Assembly (NCBI RefSeq): GCF_000092045.1
Contig: NC_007761.1
Span: forward strand, 1,305,001-1,369,000
Direction: 5' to 3'
DNA length: 64,000 bases
Source of the DNA: Rhizobium etli CFN 42
Lineage (GTDB): Bacteria > Pseudomonadota > Alphaproteobacteria > Rhizobiales > Rhizobiaceae
Shown here in pieces: positions 18,447 through 27,390 of this stretch (positions are counted from its first letter, which is position 1; the number at the start of each line of letters is the position of its first letter). The notes under the pieces are model-generated. The model was given only the letters and a program-made list of their open reading frames with translations. It made no database searches and was not told the origin of the DNA. Position numbers and translations under genes: made by a program.

Positions 18447-19850
18447 ATGAAAGACTGGCATCCCGATCTCAGCCGCAGCAGCAGCCCCCGCTACATGGCA
18501 ATCGCCGATCTGATCGAATTGGATCTGCGCAGCGGTCGCCTGGTGGCGGGTGACCGGCTGCCGCCGCAGCGCGAACTCGCCAAACGGCTGAATGTGGATT
18601 TCACCACGGTGGCGAGAGGTTATGTCGAGGCGCAGAAACGCGGTCTGGTGGATTCGCATGTTGGCCGAGGCACCTTCGTCACCGGCGCTGCGGTCAGGCA
18701 GCGCCAGGATTTGAGCGCCGATGCAGCGCCCGATCCTCGCCGTGCATCGGTTGTCGACTTCTCGATGAATCTGCCACCGGAACCGGATGATCCGGACTTG
18801 ATCGCTCGCATGCGTGAGGGCATGTCGGCGGTGGCGGCGAGTCTCGTCCCGCTGCTTCGTTATCAAGGCTTCGGCGGTTCCGGTATGGACAAGGAGGCGG
18901 CCGCCGCCTGGCTCGGGCGCCGCGGCCTCACCCCCTCGCAGGAGCGGATTTTCGTCACGTCAGGCGCTCATCCGGCCCTGCTGGCGATCTTCGGCCTGAT
19001 GGCAAAGCCCGGCGACACCGTGCTTTCGGAAATCGTCACCTATCCCGGGATCCGTTCGATCGCCGCCCAGTTGCGGCTCAATCTTGCCGGTCTGCCGATG
19101 GACGGGGATGGGATCCGGCCGGATGCTTTGGCCGCGGCCTGCGAGCGGTTGAAGCCGAAGGCGCTCTATCTCAATCCGACGCTGCAGAACCCGACGACAC
19201 TGACGATTCCGGCTGGCCGCCGCGAGGAAATCGCGGCAGTCGCCCGCAAATATCATCTGCCGATCGTCGAGGACGATGCCTACGGTTTCATTCCGCAGGA
19301 AGGGCCTGCGCCGCTTGCGGCGGCGGCGCCCGATCTGACCTGGCATGTCGGTGGCCTGGCGAAATGCCTCGGGGCCGGCCTGCGCCTTGCTTATGTCGTG
19401 GCCCCCGACACCAGGGCGGTGTGGCCCTTCGTCAGCGCTATGCGCGCCAACACTGTCATGGCCTCGCCGTTGACTATGGCGCTCGCCACCCGCTGGATCG
19501 AGGACGGCACGGCCGATGCAGTCCTCCGCTTCGTCCGCGCCGAGGCCGCCGCCCGCCAGCAGATGGTCGCCGCCGTCCTGCCCGCCGGCAGCTACCGCGC
19601 CGATCCGATCAGCTTCAATATTTGGCTGCCTCTGACCAACGGCTGGACCCGTTCCACCTTCGGCAGCCATATGCATGCCTCCGGCATAGGCGTGGTGGCA
19701 AGCGATGCCTTCACGGTCGAGGGCGCCGCATCCGAGGCCGTGCGGGTCTGCCTCGGCGGCCCGATCGGACGGGGGAGATTGCAGGGCGCATTGGAGTTCA
19801 TGGCCCATGCGCTGGAAGGCCCGCCGGAGATGGCGGGTTCGTTCTTCTGA
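18447..19850 (+). CDS. MocR-type PLP-dependent transcriptional regulator/aminotransferase
   Basis: A 467-residue fusion. An N-terminal GntR winged helix (about 15-80: IADLIELDLRSGRL, LPPQRELAKRLNVDFTTVARGY) is joined to a fold-type I aminotransferase domain with LNPTLQNPTTLTIPAGRR, the PLP-contact segment IVEDDAYGFIP and the candidate Schiff-base Lys in VGGLAKCLGAGLRLAY. Proteins of this class usually regulate vitamin B6, amino-acid or transport genes, using PLP as effector. The frame can begin at 18399, but the ATG at 18447 opens the conserved part. No obvious target is adjacent: DUF983 lies downstream and an AraC remnant upstream. Confidence 0.88.
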   Translation: MKDWHPDLSRSSSPRYMAIADLIELDLRSGRLVAGDRLPPQRELAKRLNVDFTTVARGYVEAQKRGLVDSHVGRGTFVTGAAVRQRQDLSADAAPDPRRASVVDFSMNLPPEPDDPDLIARMREGMSAVAASLVPLLRYQGFGGSGMDKEAAAAWLGRRGLTPSQERIFVTSGAHPALLAIFGLMAKPGDTVLSEIVTYPGIRSIAAQLRLNLAGLPMDGDGIRPDALAAACERLKPKALYLNPTLQNPTTLTIPAGRREEIAAVARKYHLPIVEDDAYGFIPQEGPAPLAAAAPDLTWHVGGLAKCLGAGLRLAYVVAPDTRAVWPFVSAMRANTVMASPLTMALATRWIEDGTADAVLRFVRAEAAARQQMVAAVLPAGSYRADPISFNIWLPLTNGWTRSTFGSHMHASGIGVVASDAFTVEGAASEAVRVCLGGPIGRGRLQGALEFMAHALEGPPEMAGSFF

Positions 19851-20046
19851 TCCGCCGCCATCGCGGCTTGGCCTGCTAGGCAGGCCGCTCTCGAACGGGC
19901 TTGCGACGAGCTGCGACCGGCCTTTGACCGATCGGCGGGCTTCTGCGGCAATCTGACAGATTGATCGGCGTCTCCCATCTATTGTATCTATATTGCATGC
20001 ATACATGTGCGGCATTGACTGAGCCGCGAGATAGGACAAGGTCATC

Positions 20047-20415
20047 ATGGACACCGAATATCCCCCGCTTCCTCCGATGCAGACCGGCATCAGGGGGCGC
20101 TGCCCGCGCTGTGGCCAAGGCCATATGTTCAGGGGTTTCCTGACGCTGCAGCCGCAATGCGAGGCTTGTGGCCTCGATTATTCCTTCGCCGATCCGGCTG
20201 ATGGCCCGGCCTTTTTCGTCATCTGCTTCGCCTGCATCCCGAGCGTGCTGCTCGGCGTCTGGCTGGAGGTGGCGTTCTCGGCGCCGATCTGGATGCAGTT
20301 TCTGGTCACCGGTCCCTTCATGCTCGCGACCTGCATTCCGCCGCTCAGGCCGCTGAAAGGCTGGCTGGTCGCCAGCCAGTATTTCTACAAGGCCGAAGAG
20401 GGCAAACTAGCCTGA
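20047..20415 (+). CDS. DUF983 family zinc-ribbon membrane protein
   Basis: A 122-residue protein with an N-terminal zinc ribbon (Cys 19, 22, 38 and 41; RCPRCGQGHMF and CEACGLDYSF) followed by two hydrophobic helices at about 55-75 and 80-100. This is the DUF983 architecture, common in alphaproteobacteria, often near haem-copper oxidase or nudix genes, and of unknown function. Inner-membrane location is predicted with the ribbon in the cytoplasm. It stands alone between the MocR regulator and a convergent lysR gene. Confidence 0.87.
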   Translation: MDTEYPPLPPMQTGIRGRCPRCGQGHMFRGFLTLQPQCEACGLDYSFADPADGPAFFVICFACIPSVLLGVWLEVAFSAPIWMQFLVTGPFMLATCIPPLRPLKGWLVASQYFYKAEEGKLA

Positions 20416-20424
20416 AGCTGCGGG

Positions 20425-21318
20425 CTACTTCAGCGCGGCGCGCAGGCGTGGCGTCGCAAAATCGATGAGGGCGCGCATCTTCAGCGGCACCAGCCCCTGC
20501 GAGGGATAGACGAGATGCACCGGCGCCGGCTGCTGTTCGAAATCGGCAAGCAGCGGCACCAGCAAGCCCGCCTTCTCGGCGCCCGCGGCCTGGTAGGAGA
20601 GCACGCGGGTGATGCCGAGACCAGCTACGGTGGCATCCACGGCCGCCTCTGCAGTATTGACGGCGAGCCGTGAGCGGATCGGCACGACGAGCTCGCGTTT
20701 GCCCTCGACGAATGTCCAGCTTCGCGTCGAGGCCATGCCTTCGAACGTGATGCAGTCATGCGCGGAAAGATCGCTGGGGTGGCGGATTGCGGCGTGCAGG
20801 GCGAGATAATCCGGGCTTGCATAGACCGTGCGGCGGATCAGGCCGAGCCTTGTAGCGATCAGGTTGATGTCGGCCAGGTTGCCGATCCTGAGCGCCAGGT
20901 CGATATGATCCTCGACGAGGTTCGCCAGCCGGTCGCCCAGCATCAGCCGCAGATTGATATCGGGATAGGCCTTCAGGAAGTCCACCGCGACGGGCAGGAC
21001 ATGCAGCCGCCCGAAGACGATCGGCGCCGTCATCGTCAGCTCACCCTTCGGTGCGCTGTATTCGCCGGCCGCCGTCCGCTCCGCCTCTTCCACCCGGTCG
21101 AGAATCTCCCGCGCTGCCTCGACATAGGCGCGGCCGGCCTCCGTCAGCGCGACCTTCCTGTTGGTCCGTTGCAAAAGCCGGGCGCCGAGATGTGCTTCCA
21201 GTTCCGAAACCTTGCGGCTGACGGTGGCAAGCGGCGAGTGCAGATGCCGTGAGGCGGCCGACAGGCTGCCTTGTTCGACGACGGTGAGAAGCACGGTCAT
21301 GGCTTCGAGGCGGTCCAT
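20425..21318 (-). CDS. LysR family transcriptional regulator
   Basis: A 297-residue LysR protein. The N-terminal winged HTH lies at about 1-60 (MDRLEAMTVLLTVVEQGSLS, HLHSPLATVSRKVSELEAHL) with a type 2 periplasmic-binding-like effector domain at about 90-295. It is divergent from a glutathione S-transferase gene across about 130 bases, the classic arrangement in which LysR controls the neighbour in response to a substrate-like ligand. Its closest general class is the DsdA/GstR-like group of regulators with single-domain targets. The effector is not predictable. Confidence 0.9.
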   Translation of the reverse strand: MDRLEAMTVLLTVVEQGSLSAASRHLHSPLATVSRKVSELEAHLGARLLQRTNRKVALTEAGRAYVEAAREILDRVEEAERTAAGEYSAPKGELTMTAPIVFGRLHVLPVAVDFLKAYPDINLRLMLGDRLANLVEDHIDLALRIGNLADINLIATRLGLIRRTVYASPDYLALHAAIRHPSDLSAHDCITFEGMASTRSWTFVEGKRELVVPIRSRLAVNTAEAAVDATVAGLGITRVLSYQAAGAEKAGLLVPLLADFEQQPAPVHLVYPSQGLVPLKMRALIDFATPRLRAALK

Positions 21319-21450
21319 CCTATCCTACCATAAAGTGGAAATCCGTCTCTCAGATTAGCATTCTACTGCATCTCTGTGGAAGGCCGTAGATTCACTGCCG
21401 ATGGTTCCGAGCAGCCATCGCCAATCGCATTCGTCCCTACAGGAGCCATC

Positions 21451-22062
21451 ATGAAACTCTACCATCACCCGCTGTCCGGCCATTCGCATCGCGCCCATCT
21501 TTTCCTGTCGCTGCTTGGTGTGGCGTATGAACTGGTCGAGGTCGACTTGGCGGCAGGCGCCCACAAGGCGCCGGATTTCCTCAAGCTCAATCGCTTCGGC
21601 CAGGTGCCGGTTCTCGATGATGATGGCACCGTCATTGCCGATTCCTCCGCCATCCTCGTCTATCTCGCGCGCAAATACGGCCACACCGATTGGCTGCCAG
21701 AGGACGCGGTTTCGGCGGCGCAGATACAGAAATGGCTGTCGGTCGCCGCGGGCGAGATCGCCTACGGACCGTGTGCGGCCCGCCTGGTCACCGTCTTCGG
21801 CGCCGATTTCCGCACGGAGGAGGTGATTGCCCGAGCGCACCGCATCCTTGCACTGCTCGAGGCGGAGCTCGGCGCCCGCAGCTTCCTGCTCGGCGACAGG
21901 CCGACCATCGCCGATATCGCGCTTTACAGCTACATCGCCAATGCGCCCGAGGGCAATGTCGATATTTCGGCATACCCGAGCGTCCGCGCATGGCTTGCGC
22001 GTACCGAGGCGCTGCCGGGTTTTGTCGGCTTTCGCAAGACGAAGATTGGCCTTGCCGCATGA
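21451..22062 (+). CDS. Glutathione S-transferase family protein
   Basis: A 203-residue cytosolic GST. The N-terminal thioredoxin-like domain has [19 protein letters not shown] (Ser as candidate catalytic residue), the cis-Pro motif [10 protein letters not shown] and the glutathione gamma-glutamyl contact [13 protein letters not shown]. The C-terminal helical domain has [21 protein letters not shown], with the conserved N-capping box. The start is set by AGGAG 7 bases upstream. It is probably regulated by the divergent LysR gene. Together with the following oxidoreductase it may handle an electrophilic or oxidised substrate. Confidence 0.92.
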   Translation: MKLYHHPLSGHSHRAHLFLSLLGVAYELVEVDLAAGAHKAPDFLKLNRFGQVPVLDDDGTVIADSSAILVYLARKYGHTDWLPEDAVSAAQIQKWLSVAAGEIAYGPCAARLVTVFGADFRTEEVIARAHRILALLEAELGARSFLLGDRPTIADIALYSYIANAPEGNVDISAYPSVRAWLARTEALPGFVGFRKTKIGLAA

Positions 22063-22117
22063 TGAGCCGCCGGGGCTGAGCACCGTCCCGGCTTCCCGAT
22101 AATCCCGCAAGGAGGCC

Positions 22118-23053
22118 ATGATGCCGAACGAGACAGGACAGGATGCCGCATCGCCCTGGCATGAGGGCGAACTTGCCATGCAGCGCAGTATCGGCATCGT
22201 CGAACGCATGGACGGGCCGGGACGCAATTTCATCCGCAAGGCCATGCCCGAACAGCACCGCGCTTTCTTTCCAATGCTGCCTTTCGTCGTGCTCGGCGCG
22301 GTCGACGCCAAGGGGGCTGTCTGGGCGACGGTGCGGGCGGGGCGCCCGGGATTCATGTCCTCGCCGGTGCCGGAGGCTCTCGACGTCGATCTGCGGCGCG
22401 ATCCGGACGATCCTGCCGATGCCGGCACGGAAGATGGAGACGCGATCGCACTGCTCGGCATCCAGCTCGAGACCCGCAGGCGCAATCGGCTGAACGGCGT
22501 CATCCGCAGGACGGATGCCGAGGCTTTCCGCCTGCGGGTCGGCCAGAGCTTCGGCAACTGCCCGCAATATATCCAGCCGCGCACGGCCGCCTTTGTCCGC
22601 GACCCCGATATGCCCACCGCGATGAGGCCGGTTCACTCTGTCAACCTCGACGACCGCGCGCGGCGCATGGTCGAGAACGCCGATACGTTTTTCGTCGCCT
22701 CCTATGTAGATCGTCATAATGGCGAGCGGCAGGTCGATGTCTCTCATCGCGGCGGCAATGCCGGCTTCGTGTGGCTTGGCGCCGACGGCGTGCTGACCAT
22801 CCCCGATTTTCCCGGCAACCGGTTCTTCAACACGCTCGGCAATCTTCTCGTCAATCCGAAGGCCGGGCTGGTCTTCGTCGATTTCGAAACCGGCGACATG
22901 CTGCAGATGACCGGAAGAGCTGAAATATTGCTGTCTTCACCTGAGATCGCCAGCTTTGAAAGGGCCGAAAGGCTGTGGCGTTTTACGCCTGAAAACATCG
23001 TGTTTCGCCCGGATGCCCTGCCGTTGCGCTGGAGCCGCAATCTCGACCGCTGA
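22118..23053 (+). CDS. Pyridoxamine 5'-phosphate oxidase-like flavin-binding protein
   Basis: A 311-residue protein with the split-barrel fold of pyridoxamine phosphate oxidase-like proteins. The segment [28 protein letters not shown] resembles the first flavin-binding strand pair, and [15 protein letters not shown] plus [26 protein letters not shown] the second. In other species a comparable domain is fused to a ferredoxin reductase; here it stands alone. Cytoplasmic, substrate unknown. It lies 55 bases after the GST gene on the same strand and is probably in one unit with it, giving a LysR-controlled detoxification-type pair. Confidence 0.8.
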   Translation: MMPNETGQDAASPWHEGELAMQRSIGIVERMDGPGRNFIRKAMPEQHRAFFPMLPFVVLGAVDAKGAVWATVRAGRPGFMSSPVPEALDVDLRRDPDDPADAGTEDGDAIALLGIQLETRRRNRLNGVIRRTDAEAFRLRVGQSFGNCPQYIQPRTAAFVRDPDMPTAMRPVHSVNLDDRARRMVENADTFFVASYVDRHNGERQVDVSHRGGNAGFVWLGADGVLTIPDFPGNRFFNTLGNLLVNPKAGLVFVDFETGDMLQMTGRAEILLSSPEIASFERAERLWRFTPENIVFRPDALPLRWSRNLDR

Positions 23054-23087
23054 GAAAACGCCTCATCAGACCGCTTGCAGACGAATA

Positions 23088-23099
23088 TACCGATCGGTA
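23088..23099. promoter_or_regulatory. Perfect 12-bp palindrome, TetR-type operator candidate
   Basis: TACCGATCGGTA is fully self-complementary and lies 31-42 bases before the DUF1348 gene, which forms an operon with a tetR gene. TetR repressors commonly autoregulate through palindromes of this length and spacing, overlapping the promoter. Binding is inferred from the context. Confidence 0.6.
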
Positions 23100-23130
23100 C
23101 AGTGGAGACGGATCAGTACAGGAGAAGATC

Positions 23131-23592
23131 ATGTCCAGCCTCGTTCCGCCTTTCACCCTCGAGACTGCCACCAGGAAAGTCCGTCTTGCCGAGGACGGCT
23201 GGAACAGCCGTGATCCCGAGCGCGTGTCACTCGTCTATACGCCGGACAGCCGCTGGCGCAATCGCGCCGAATTTATCACCGGCCGCGCCGAGATCGTCGC
23301 TTTCCTTACCCGCAAATGGGCCAAGGAACTGGATTACCGGCTAATCAAGGAAATCTGGGCCTTTACCGATAATCGCATTGCCGTGCGCTTTGCCTATGAA
23401 TGGCACGATGACAGCGGCAACTGGTTCCGCTCCTATGGCAATGAGAATTGGGAATTCGACGCCACCGGCTTGATGCAGCGTCGTTTCGCCTGCATCAACG
23501 ATCTGCCGATCCGGGAAGCGGAACGCAAATACCACTGGCCGCTCGGCCGGCGGCCGGATGACCATCCCGGCCTGACCGAGCTCGGCCTCTAG
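23131..23592 (+). CDS. DUF1348 / NTF2-like family protein
   Basis: A 153-residue cytoplasmic protein of the DUF1348 group of the nuclear transport factor 2-like superfamily, a cone-shaped fold used by small enzymes and binding proteins. Its markers are [41 protein letters not shown] and [21 protein letters not shown]. The start is preceded by AGGAG. It is followed after 20 bases by a tetR gene, and the palindrome upstream suggests autoregulation of the pair. The substrate or partner is unknown. Confidence 0.85.
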   Translation: MSSLVPPFTLETATRKVRLAEDGWNSRDPERVSLVYTPDSRWRNRAEFITGRAEIVAFLTRKWAKELDYRLIKEIWAFTDNRIAVRFAYEWHDDSGNWFRSYGNENWEFDATGLMQRRFACINDLPIREAERKYHWPLGRRPDDHPGLTELGL

Positions 23593-23612
23593 AACAGGAT
23601 GAACTTGGACCG

Positions 23613-24173
23613 GTGAAGACCGTCTACGAACGCGCCGACATCGTACCGCTGCTTGCGGAAACCTTCCGCGAGCTCGGCTACGAGGGCGCCACGCTCAGCC
23701 GCATCACCGAACGCACTGGCATCGGCAAGGGCAGCCTTTATCACTTCTTCCCCGGCGGCAAGGAGGAGATGGCCGGCGCCGTGCTCGCCGATATCGATGC
23801 CTGGTTCGAACAGGCGATCTATCGGCCGCTGAGGACTGACGACGCCCGTCAGGCGATTGCGGCGATGTGGGTCAATGTCGATGATTACTTCCGCTCCGGG
23901 GGCCGCATTTGCCTCGTTGGCGCCTTCGCGCTCGACGACACCCGCGAGCGCTTTTCCTCGGCGATTGGTGACTATTTCATCCGCTGGATCGACGCATTGC
24001 GTTCGGCGCTGATACGGGCTGGCTGTGCTGAGGCGAAGGCGCAGACGCTTGCAGAGGAAGGCGTCTGCGGCATCCAAGGTGCGTTGGTGCTGTCGCGCGC
24101 GCTCAGAGATGGAAAGGTCTTCACCCGGTCGCTCGAAGCGCTGGCGAACCGGCTTGAGGCTGCTGTGCGATGA
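23613..24173 (+). CDS. TetR/AcrR family transcriptional regulator
   Basis: A 186-residue TetR-type regulator beginning with GTG. The HTH is at about 20-50 (GATLSRITERTGIGKGSLYHFF) and the C-terminal domain is the TetR_C type seen in small-molecule-responsive repressors (GRICLVGAFALDDTRERF). It is the second gene of a DUF1348-tetR operon and presumably represses that operon via the palindrome upstream. The ligand is unknown. The ribosome binding site is weak, consistent with coupling to the preceding gene. Confidence 0.88.
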   Translation: MKTVYERADIVPLLAETFRELGYEGATLSRITERTGIGKGSLYHFFPGGKEEMAGAVLADIDAWFEQAIYRPLRTDDARQAIAAMWVNVDDYFRSGGRICLVGAFALDDTRERFSSAIGDYFIRWIDALRSALIRAGCAEAKAQTLAEEGVCGIQGALVLSRALRDGKVFTRSLEALANRLEAAVR

Positions 24174-24182
24174 GGTCAGGCC

Positions 24183-24344
24183 TTACATCCGCGCCGCTTT
24201 GCCAGTATCTATCTGCGCTGCTGTTGAAGCTGCCGGTGCCGGGCGGGTATTCTCGCGCTCAAGGCGAATCTGGCGCCACTCATTTTCCATCTGGTCGACG
24301 ACATGCTGGGGAATGGTGGTCTGCGTGTTGGCGGGCGTCTGCAT
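24183..24344 (-). CDS. Small hypothetical protein (53 aa)
   Basis: A 53-residue ORF, MQTPANTQTTIPQHVVDQME then NEWRQIRLERENTRPAPAAS and an Ala/Thr-rich end. An AGGAG sequence lies at a good distance before the ATG. The amphipathic central segment suggests one helix. It converges on the tetR gene with 9 bases between stops. Similar short proteins occur in rhizobia but none has a known role. A longer start at 24398 has no ribosome binding site. Confidence 0.6.
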   Translation of the reverse strand: MQTPANTQTTIPQHVVDQMENEWRQIRLERENTRPAPAASTAAQIDTGKAARM

Positions 24345-24453
24345 CGGAAGTCTCCTCTTGTGGTGGTAAGGCTTCAGGGCGTGAGAAATGCATCGCACAA
24401 GACAAAAGGTGTGTAAATCAGGGGGTTAGGTACTTCAAATGATTAAGTTCATT

Positions 24454-24465
24454 TTAATCGATTAA
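24454..24465. promoter_or_regulatory. Perfect 12-bp palindrome before the GH19 gene
   Basis: TTAATCGATTAA is fully self-complementary. Its right half, GATTAAG (24460-24466), recurs as a direct repeat at 24441-24447. The site lies in an AT-rich stretch 37-48 bases ahead of the GH19 enzyme gene, where an operator would overlap the promoter. The binding protein is unknown, and AT-rich chance palindromes are possible. Confidence 0.4.
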
Positions 24466-24501
24466 GAGGGTTTTAACCACGAGGTTCACAGGAAGCGCGG
24501 A

Positions 24502-25146
24502 ATGGTTGTCCACATGGACCGGGTAGTCTTTTTTGACGCGGTACGGCACGAGCTCTTCAGGGGAGAGCTGACTCATCCTCAGGTAGTGGGTATGACTGCG
24601 ATTCTCGACGCCTGGGAAAAGCGGTCTGCGCCGGCCGACCGCCGGTGGCTCGCCTATATTCTGGCAACCGCCTATCATGAGACCGCCTATACGATGCAGC
24701 CGGTGCGCGAGACGCTGGCCGAAAGCGATGTGCGCGCGGTCGAGATCCTGGAGGCAGCCTTTGCCGCAGGCCGGCTCTCTTGGGTGAAGGCGCCCTACTG
24801 GCGGCCCGACGAGGATGGCCGCTGTTGGCTCGGGCGCGGACTCGTGCAGCTCACCCATAAGCGGAATTACGAGGCGATGAGCGCGCTGACGGGCATAGAT
24901 CTGGTTGCCGATCCCGATCGGGCGATGGAGATGGAGGCGGCGGTGACGATCCTGATCGAAGGCATGCTGCAAGGCAGCTTTACCGGCCACAAACTCGCCG
25001 ATCACCTGAATGCGACGACCGAGGACTGGGTCAATGCGCGCCGCATCGTCAACGGTACCGACCGGGCCGAGAAGCTTGCGGGTTACGCCACGGCCTTCCA
25101 TGCGGCGCTGCGTCCGGATGCCGCGCAGGGCCGGCCGCGCGGTTGA
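24502..25146 (+). CDS. Glycoside hydrolase family 19 / endolysin-like protein
   Basis: A 214-residue lysozyme/chitinase-fold enzyme. It shows AYILATAYHETAYTMQPVRE, with candidate catalytic Glu at 60 and 70, and the GH19 core WLGRGLVQLTHKRNYEAMS, ending with KLAGYATAFHAAL. Family members of this size are phage or gene-transfer-agent endolysins and wall hydrolases that cleave peptidoglycan or chitin. No signal peptide is visible, so release would need a holin or lysis. There are no phage genes nearby; it may be a domesticated endolysin. A second ATG (MDRVVFF) 12 bases later is an alternative start. Confidence 0.82.
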   Translation: MVVHMDRVVFFDAVRHELFRGELTHPQVVGMTAILDAWEKRSAPADRRWLAYILATAYHETAYTMQPVRETLAESDVRAVEILEAAFAAGRLSWVKAPYWRPDEDGRCWLGRGLVQLTHKRNYEAMSALTGIDLVADPDRAMEMEAAVTILIEGMLQGSFTGHKLADHLNATTEDWVNARRIVNGTDRAEKLAGYATAFHAALRPDAAQGRPRG

Positions 25147-25203
25147 AGGCCCGCGGCGCGCGTGTTATCGCGCGAGCCTGAGAAATCTGACAGGAGCATC
25201 TGC

Positions 25204-25509
25204 GTGATCCGCCATATCGTCTTCTTCACCGTGCAGGAGGAAAATCTGGAGGAGGTGAGGGCGGGACTTTCGATCCTGACCGGCATTCCGCACGCGCGGC
25301 TGCTGGAAATCGGCACGAATGTGAAGACCGATCAGCTGGGCACCGAGATCGATCTTGTGGTCTATGGCGAATTCGATAATGAGGCGGCTCTCGCCGCTTA
25401 CAAGGCGCATCCCGATTATCAGCGTTCGATCGAGCGCGTGCGTCCGCTCCGGGAAAAGCGCATCGCTGCCGATTACGACAGCCGCACGGCCGTGACGCGG
25501 CCGCTCTGA
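25204..25509 (+). CDS. Dabb family (stress-responsive A/B barrel) protein
   Basis: A 101-residue dimeric alpha-beta barrel protein. It begins MIRHIVFFTVQEENLEEVRA and contains VVYGEFDNEAALAAYKAHPDY, the signature helix-strand of the Dabb domain. The start is GTG with ACAGGAG upstream; the 14-codon extension lacks a ribosome binding site. Cytoplasmic; Dabb proteins range from stress proteins to small ligand-binding enzymes, so no reaction can be stated. It stands alone after the GH19 gene (gap about 57 bases) and may share its transcript. Confidence 0.85.
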   Translation: MIRHIVFFTVQEENLEEVRAGLSILTGIPHARLLEIGTNVKTDQLGTEIDLVVYGEFDNEAALAAYKAHPDYQRSIERVRPLREKRIAADYDSRTAVTRPL

Positions 25510-25706
25510 ATTCGGCAGTTGATTGGCTTCGAGCCGGATAGAGCTTAAACCTCAATTGGATGAGCGATCCTCCGCAATCGAGCCGCCCAGTTGTTGAACG
25601 TCTGAGCCACTGAACGCGGCTGTCGAAAAAGCCGCGGCAAACGATTCAAAAGATTCGCCAAATGGCCTGTTGATCATGAGCCGTGAGAACGGCCTGAATC
25701 CGCACC

Positions 25707-26969
25707 TCACGAGGTGACGGGGCTAGGCTGCGATGCCTGTGCGCCGCGCACCAGCGTCATCAGCATCAGCACAAGGGTCAGCGACAATGCCGCAAGCACG
25801 GCTGCGGCGAAGAGCGCCGGACCGGTGCCGGCGCGATCGAGGATGGCGGTGAAGACGACGGGAGCGACGGCATTGGCAAGGTTTTGCGGCAGCGACAATC
25901 GGGCCGACTGCAGACCGAATTCGCGCGGCGAAAACAGGGCGAGCGGCAGAAGCGCGCGGGCGACGGTCATGATGCCGGCGCCGAAGCCGTAGAGCAGGAT
26001 GAAGCTGACGAGCAGCGGCATCGAAGGACCGACGACCAGCATCATCAGGAAGCTTGTCAGCATCAGACCGATGCCCATGGCGGCGCTCAGGATGGGATTG
26101 CCGCGCCGGCCGAGCAGCATGTCGAGGAACCGTGCCGAGATGCCGAGGATGCCGCGGGCCGAGCCGAGCTGCAGTGCGAAAGCCGGCGAGGCGCCGGACT
26201 GGCGGAAGATCTCGAGCAGAGATGGCGAGATGCCGAAGGTGATGAAGGTGGTGAGGGTCGTCGAGGCGGCGATCAGCAGAAAGGCCTTGCGCTGCGCCGC
26301 CTTCGACAGCGGCACCGGGGCGATATCGGCTGCGCCGCCGTCGAGCTGGGCCGCGATCGGTCTGGGCAGGGCGAAAAGATGCAGCGGCAGGCATATGAAA
26401 AAATGCAGCGCCGCGCAGATGAGGAAGGTCAGGCGCCACCCGAAGGTGTCGTTGAGCAGGCTGAGGATCGGCCAGAAGACGGCGCTCGAAAGCCCTGTGA
26501 ACAGCATCAGGATGGCGATGACGCGCTTGCCGTTCATTCCTTCGCGTTCGACCACGGCAGTATAGGCCGGCGCGGACAGGCCGAGCGCGCCGCCGATGCC
26601 AATCACCACCCAGGCGGCGGCATAGAGAATGATGCCGTTTGCGGCGGCAAGCAGAGAGAGGCCGAGCGCAAAGGTCAGAGAAGCCGCCGCAAGCACCCGG
26701 GCGGCGCCATAGCGAGCAAGCCAGCGGCCGGTCATTGGACCGACGACGGCGCTGACCATCATCATGATCGTCAGGCCGGCGAACGCCACCTCGTTCGCAA
26801 CGCCCAGATCGGGCGCCACGATGCGGCCCATGACCCCGAGCATGTCGAAGGTCGTGCCCCAGCCGATCAACTGGGTGACGGCGAGGACGGTGACCGTCTG
26901 CGCCGAGCGGAAGCGGAAGGGTATGGGCATCGGTGCTGGAACGGTCTGAAATGGGAGCGGCAAAGACAT
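25707..26969 (-). CDS. MFS family transporter
   Basis: A 420-residue protein with about 12 hydrophobic helices and the major facilitator layout, including the loop 2-3 motif GPMTGRWLARYGAARV, and a longer central cytoplasmic loop (GGAADIAPVPLSKAAQRK) between helices 6 and 7. It is an inner-membrane exporter or importer of unknown substrate, similar in general to the CynX/NimT and oxalate/formate-antiporter-like groups. Residue 14 (MPIPFRFRSAQ) is an equally plausible start. There is no adjacent regulator. It is followed downstream, on the convergent strand, by the Dabb gene. Confidence 0.87.
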   Translation of the reverse strand: MSLPLPFQTVPAPMPIPFRFRSAQTVTVLAVTQLIGWGTTFDMLGVMGRIVAPDLGVANEVAFAGLTIMMMVSAVVGPMTGRWLARYGAARVLAAASLTFALGLSLLAAANGIILYAAAWVVIGIGGALGLSAPAYTAVVEREGMNGKRVIAILMLFTGLSSAVFWPILSLLNDTFGWRLTFLICAALHFFICLPLHLFALPRPIAAQLDGGAADIAPVPLSKAAQRKAFLLIAASTTLTTFITFGISPSLLEIFRQSGASPAFALQLGSARGILGISARFLDMLLGRRGNPILSAAMGIGLMLTSFLMMLVVGPSMPLLVSFILLYGFGAGIMTVARALLPLALFSPREFGLQSARLSLPQNLANAVAPVVFTAILDRAGTGPALFAAAVLAALSLTLVLMLMTLVRGAQASQPSPVTS

Positions 26970-27390
26970 AACAGTTTCGATCGGCCGGTGAAAGCGGGCG
27001 CTGTCGATTCGGACTGCGGCCCGGCGCTTTTGCTCCGGCGGGAAAAGATAGGCGATACAATTTCAGGACGACTTGCTGCGCACGGGAACTTGCGAAATCG
27101 GCCGCCCTGCCACCACTTTCATCGTAGCGTTGTGGCCGAATCGCCAATCACGACCGACCTGCCCGCAGCTCGATGGAAAAGGCACTGATCCCGCCTGGGG
27201 AACGGCACTTGCGGCGCGGAGAAAGCGCCGCCTCTGCCTGCTGCGAGGGCGGCTTCCATCGGCAGGAATCGACTGTGCCAAACAGGCGAGAACGGTTCTA
27301 AATGCCCTGTATTACAGCGCATTCATTTGCCATTCAGGTCGCTTGAGTACATATTCGCAGCAAGTTGGAATTACCTTGAAAGCGTAAGAC
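26970..27390. other. Intergenic region upstream of feuN
   Basis: About 420 bases without a convincing gene, holding the MFS promoter at its left and the feuN promoter at its right. Short frames on both strands have no recognisable similarity. The only clear element is the CATTCA direct repeat, listed separately, near the right end. Confidence 0.4.
27320..27336 (+). promoter_or_regulatory. Direct repeat CATTCA-N5-CATTCA, candidate FeuP box
   Basis: Two identical hexamers spaced by five bases give the 11-bp period typical of sites for OmpR/PhoB-type response regulators. It lies 55-71 bases before the feuN ATG, so it could mediate autoregulation of the feuNPQ operon by FeuP. This is a visual prediction; the FeuP consensus is not something I can quote. 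Confidence 0.45.

Noticed and set aside
25615..25636. CGCGGCT/AGCCGCG hairpin between the Dabb and MFS genes
   Set aside because: Short stem, 8-base loop and no T-run; common by chance in GC-rich DNA.
25884..27188. Plus-strand frame of 434 codons
   Set aside because: Antisense to the MFS transporter; charged low-complexity translation without similarity.
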